From Pseudemcibacter aquimaris (GTDB taxonomy: Bacteria > Pseudomonadota > Alphaproteobacteria > Sphingomonadales > Emcibacteraceae), in assembly GCF_028869115.1 (NCBI RefSeq), contig NZ_CP079800.1:806001-870000 (forward strand): 64,000 bases of DNA, read 5' to 3'. The notes below the pieces were generated by a model. The model saw only the letters and a list, made by a program, of their open reading frames with translations. It had not been told where the DNA came from and ran no database searches. The position numbers and the translations under genes were made by a program. Below are positions 63,304 through 64,000 of this stretch, piece by piece (position 1 is the first letter of the stretch; each line of letters starts with the position of its first letter).

Positions 63304-64000
63304 TTATTCTTCTGTTAGCAGGATAAAGCTGACGCCCGCGAGCCCAAAGAGCAAAAACGGCAGCCATGCGGCAATAAGTGGCGGAACCGCGCCATATTGC
63401 CCCAACGCGATGAATAAATTATTGACCACAAAAAATCCAAAGCCCATGGATAGGGTGATCAAAATTCGGCCAAACAGGTTACCACCACGATGAAGGCCAA
63501 ATGCCGCAAGTCCCGCTAGCAATGGCATAAGCAGTGTGCTTAATGGTGATACGTATTTTTGATGCAGCATGGTATCAAGGCTGTCTGTATCATGCCCTTC
63601 TGATTTTAATTGCGTGATCGCGCGGCGAAGGCGCGGCATATTGACCTGATCCGCGACAATCGCCAATGAAATAAACCTTTCTGGTGGAATTGTTGTTTCC
63701 CAATCAAGGTTTTCCATCACTGTAATTTCAAGCGTATTAACATCAAAGGTTTTAACTTCAAACAGTTTCCAAGCATCATCGCGGTAAACGGCGAAATCGG
63801 CCTTGATAATGTTGGTGATGGTTTTATTTTCGTCACGAATATATTGTGTAACTTCATCAAGCAGAAGGATGCTTCCATTCCTGCTTGCGCTTTCTGCTTT
63901 TACCAAATTTTGACCATCGGTTACCCACGTGTCAAATACGGAATCCGGCGCGGGTGGAATATCAGCGGCAAATGCATTTGCTTCCCAGTTTCTAAGTTCC
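63304..64000 (-). CDS. lptG: LPS export ABC transporter permease LptG, C-terminal part (cut by right edge)
   Basis: Inner-membrane permease that extracts lipopolysaccharide and feeds the Lpt bridge. The frame is open to the window edge on the minus strand, so the N-terminus is missing (about 230 residues remain). Periplasmic jellyroll-like domain, then three closing helices (LSTLLMPLLAGLAAFGLH, ILITLSMGFGFFVVNNLFIALG, AAWLPFLLFGLAGVSFIL). YjgP/YjgQ family; LptG is preferred over LptF from the C-terminal pattern, a moderate call. Confidence 0.85.
   Translation of the reverse strand, partial: ELRNWEANAFAADIPPAPDSVFDTWVTDGQNLVKAESASRNGSILLLDEVTQYIRDENKTITNIIKADFAVYRDDAWKLFEVKTFDVNTLEITVMENLDWETTIPPERFISLAIVADQVNMPRLRRAITQLKSEGHDTDSLDTMLHQKYVSPLSTLLMPLLAGLAAFGLHRGGNLFGRILITLSMGFGFFVVNNLFIALGQYGAVPPLIAAWLPFLLFGLAGVSFILLTEE

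Noticed and set aside
1-64000. CRISPR arrays, insertion sequences, prophage genes or rRNA operons
   Set aside because: None was seen on reading; no transposase, integrase, regular direct-repeat array or rRNA-like sequence was recognised.

Overview
The window is a contiguous piece of a bacterial chromosome of fairly low G+C (I estimate low forties per cent by eye, not counted). It is almost certainly from a free-living, probably marine, flagellated alphaproteobacterium. Evidence: 5-aminolevulinate synthase (C4 haem pathway) beside a MarR/LdtR-type regulator and a Mg-type HemB; the order rpiB-glyA-nrdR-ribD-ribE-ribBA-ribH-nusB-thiL; the order plsX-fabH-ihfA-merR followed by tRNA-Pro; two DUF2336 proteins; and a FlgC-like rod protein. 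I cannot assign a genus. The left edge cuts a TonB-dependent siderophore receptor and the right edge cuts lptG.

Layout. 1-3.8 kb: metal homeostasis (siderophore receptor behind two perfect Fur-type palindromes, hisI, then zur-znuC-znuB). 3.8-10.8 kb: sulfur metabolism (sseA-metC), queF, a complete TRAP transporter, and the N-degron transferase bpt. 10.8-17.9 kb: two tandem SLC13/RCK permeases, then motB and motA separated by ilvA. 17.9-22.8 kb: haem genes hemB, ldtR-like, hemA and a Kef-type antiporter. 22.8-28.6 kb: an accessory-looking stretch (sulfotransferase-like protein, amino-acid permease, serine hydrolase, orphan MacB/FtsX permease). 28.8-36.3 kb: one long one-carbon, riboflavin and thiamine operon ending in fliL. 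36.3-41.2 kb: bamE, cytochrome bc1 chaperone, yceD, plsX-fabH, ihfA, merR.

41.2-45.9 kb is the most accessory-looking part. It has a degenerate EAL protein, an unknown secreted protein, tRNA-Pro(GGG), and directly behind the tRNA a four- or five-cistron operon: two tiny overlapping leader ORFs, the RNA ligase RtcB, the ribosome-rescue factor PrfH and a small SF0329-like protein. RtcB-PrfH pairs are known to rescue and repair ribosomes whose 16S rRNA has been cut. The leader ORFs and the third protein are the parts that look undescribed.

45.9-64 kb: radC-map-sfsA, a CinA-like protein, three CcrM-type GANTC sites at exact 10-bp spacing, tRNA-Leu(UAA), two divergent DUF2336 paralogues flanking a soluble PAS histidine kinase and nadK, a FlgC-like protein, mfd-sdhE, recG, rsmJ, a DUF502 membrane protein, a GNAT-like protein and lptG. 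Noteworthy gene-level oddities are a probable CTG start for thiL and a GTP cyclohydrolase II domain in RibBA that has lost its zinc ligands.
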